Assembly (NCBI GenBank): GCA_033026295.1
Contig: CM065180.1
Coordinates: 24,047,023-24,111,022 of the forward strand
Source of the DNA: Channa striata
Taxonomy: Eukaryota > Chordata > Actinopteri > Anabantiformes > Channidae
Length of the DNA: 64,000 bases
Direction: 5' to 3'
Positions within the stretch are counted from its first letter, which is position 1, and each line of letters starts with the position of its first letter. Under the pieces are notes generated by a model. It did no database searches, was not told the DNA's origin, and saw only the letters and a program-made list of their open reading frames with translations. This document shows positions 63,491-64,000 of the stretch, in pieces. The position numbers and the translations under genes are program-made.

Positions 63491-64000
63491 CCACAAATTA
63501 TTGTTGACAAGAGGCAGGAGGTGGTTGACATAGGTTCAGTGTTAACATACAACCTCAGACGTCTCCCAACTGTGCAGGAATGTCAGCGGTGTTTGTACAT
63601 CTGGATCACGATCATCACTCATACCTGCTTATGTAATGCCAGAGGAATTCCCCCTATTTCAACAAAAAAACACCGTCTCCGGTTGCCACTCAACAAGTGT
63701 GCATGATTTTTCCTCCCCACGTTCATCTGCAGCGATCTGACCCCAGTCAGGAGCGCAAAGTGCAGGTGATGATGTGAGCTTAATAAGCAGCGTGAAGGCC
63801 TGGAGGCCTCCGTGATGCCGTCAGCTGTGGCTCTGTAAGGACATGTCGGCAGGGAAAGCAGCCTGAGCTGGGACCGTTTCCACCGGGCGAACTGTGTGAG
63901 AAAGACGGATGATGAAATGATGACTGGAGGGACGTCTCCGACTGCAGGTGCTCTCCTGGCTCCTCCGGCCCAACTGACCTCATTTACTCAAGTGTTTCTA

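Larger units (their letters stand above)
56331..64000. other. Upstream intergenic region of myh9
   Basis: No exon with convincing homology was found over 7.7 kb. Contents recognised are a SINE-like tail, Tc1-like fragments, GT repeats and three DR1 motifs. Short reading frames here look like chance. Confidence 0.6.

Overview
The window is nuclear DNA from a ray-finned fish, most likely a percomorph teleost. Exons are small and intron-separated with GT/AG borders. The protein products match vertebrate families closely, introns are compact, and the repeats are typical teleost ones (hAT and Tc1-type DNA transposon remnants, a tRNA-derived SINE, an L2/Rex-like LINE scrap, many dinucleotide repeats). 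All four protein-coding genes found lie on the minus strand.

Layout from left to right. (1) 1-7.7 kb: 5' part of ubn2 (ubinuclein-2, HIRA histone-chaperone complex). Eleven coding exons are present; the 3' end runs off the left edge. A CpG-rich promoter lies at about 6.7-7.7 kb and a 550-bp hAT-type miniature element sits in one intron. (2) 8.5-11.4 kb: complete rpsa (40S ribosomal protein SA/laminin receptor) with a TATA box, a 5'TOP non-coding first exon, seven coding exons and a candidate intronic H/ACA snoRNA. One of its exons is a 36-bp in-frame cassette. (3) 14.9-20.4 kb: slc25a38 (mitochondrial glycine carrier for haem synthesis), six coding exons; the small first exon was not located. 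An intron carries a 17-bp minisatellite, and the gene is flanked by two nearly identical 80-bp direct repeats. (4) 22-56.3 kb: the complete coding sequence of a non-muscle myosin II heavy chain of the MYH9 type. It has 39 coding exons that join in frame to 1953 residues, plus a probable 21-bp alternative loop-1 microexon. A 15-kb first intron leads to a CpG-island non-coding first exon. (5) 56.3-64 kb: upstream intergenic DNA with transposon fragments, GT repeats and three DR1 nuclear-receptor motifs, and no gene I can support.

rpsa and slc25a38 are also neighbours in human (3p22), so that pair is conserved synteny. ubn2 and myh9 are on other human chromosomes. The genes are functionally unrelated (chromatin, translation, mitochondrial transport, cytoskeleton). 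I see no novel operon-like or defence system. The items most worth following are non-coding or splicing-level: the loop-1 microexon, the rpsa cassette exon, the snoRNA, the DR1 cluster and the duplicated 80-mer.
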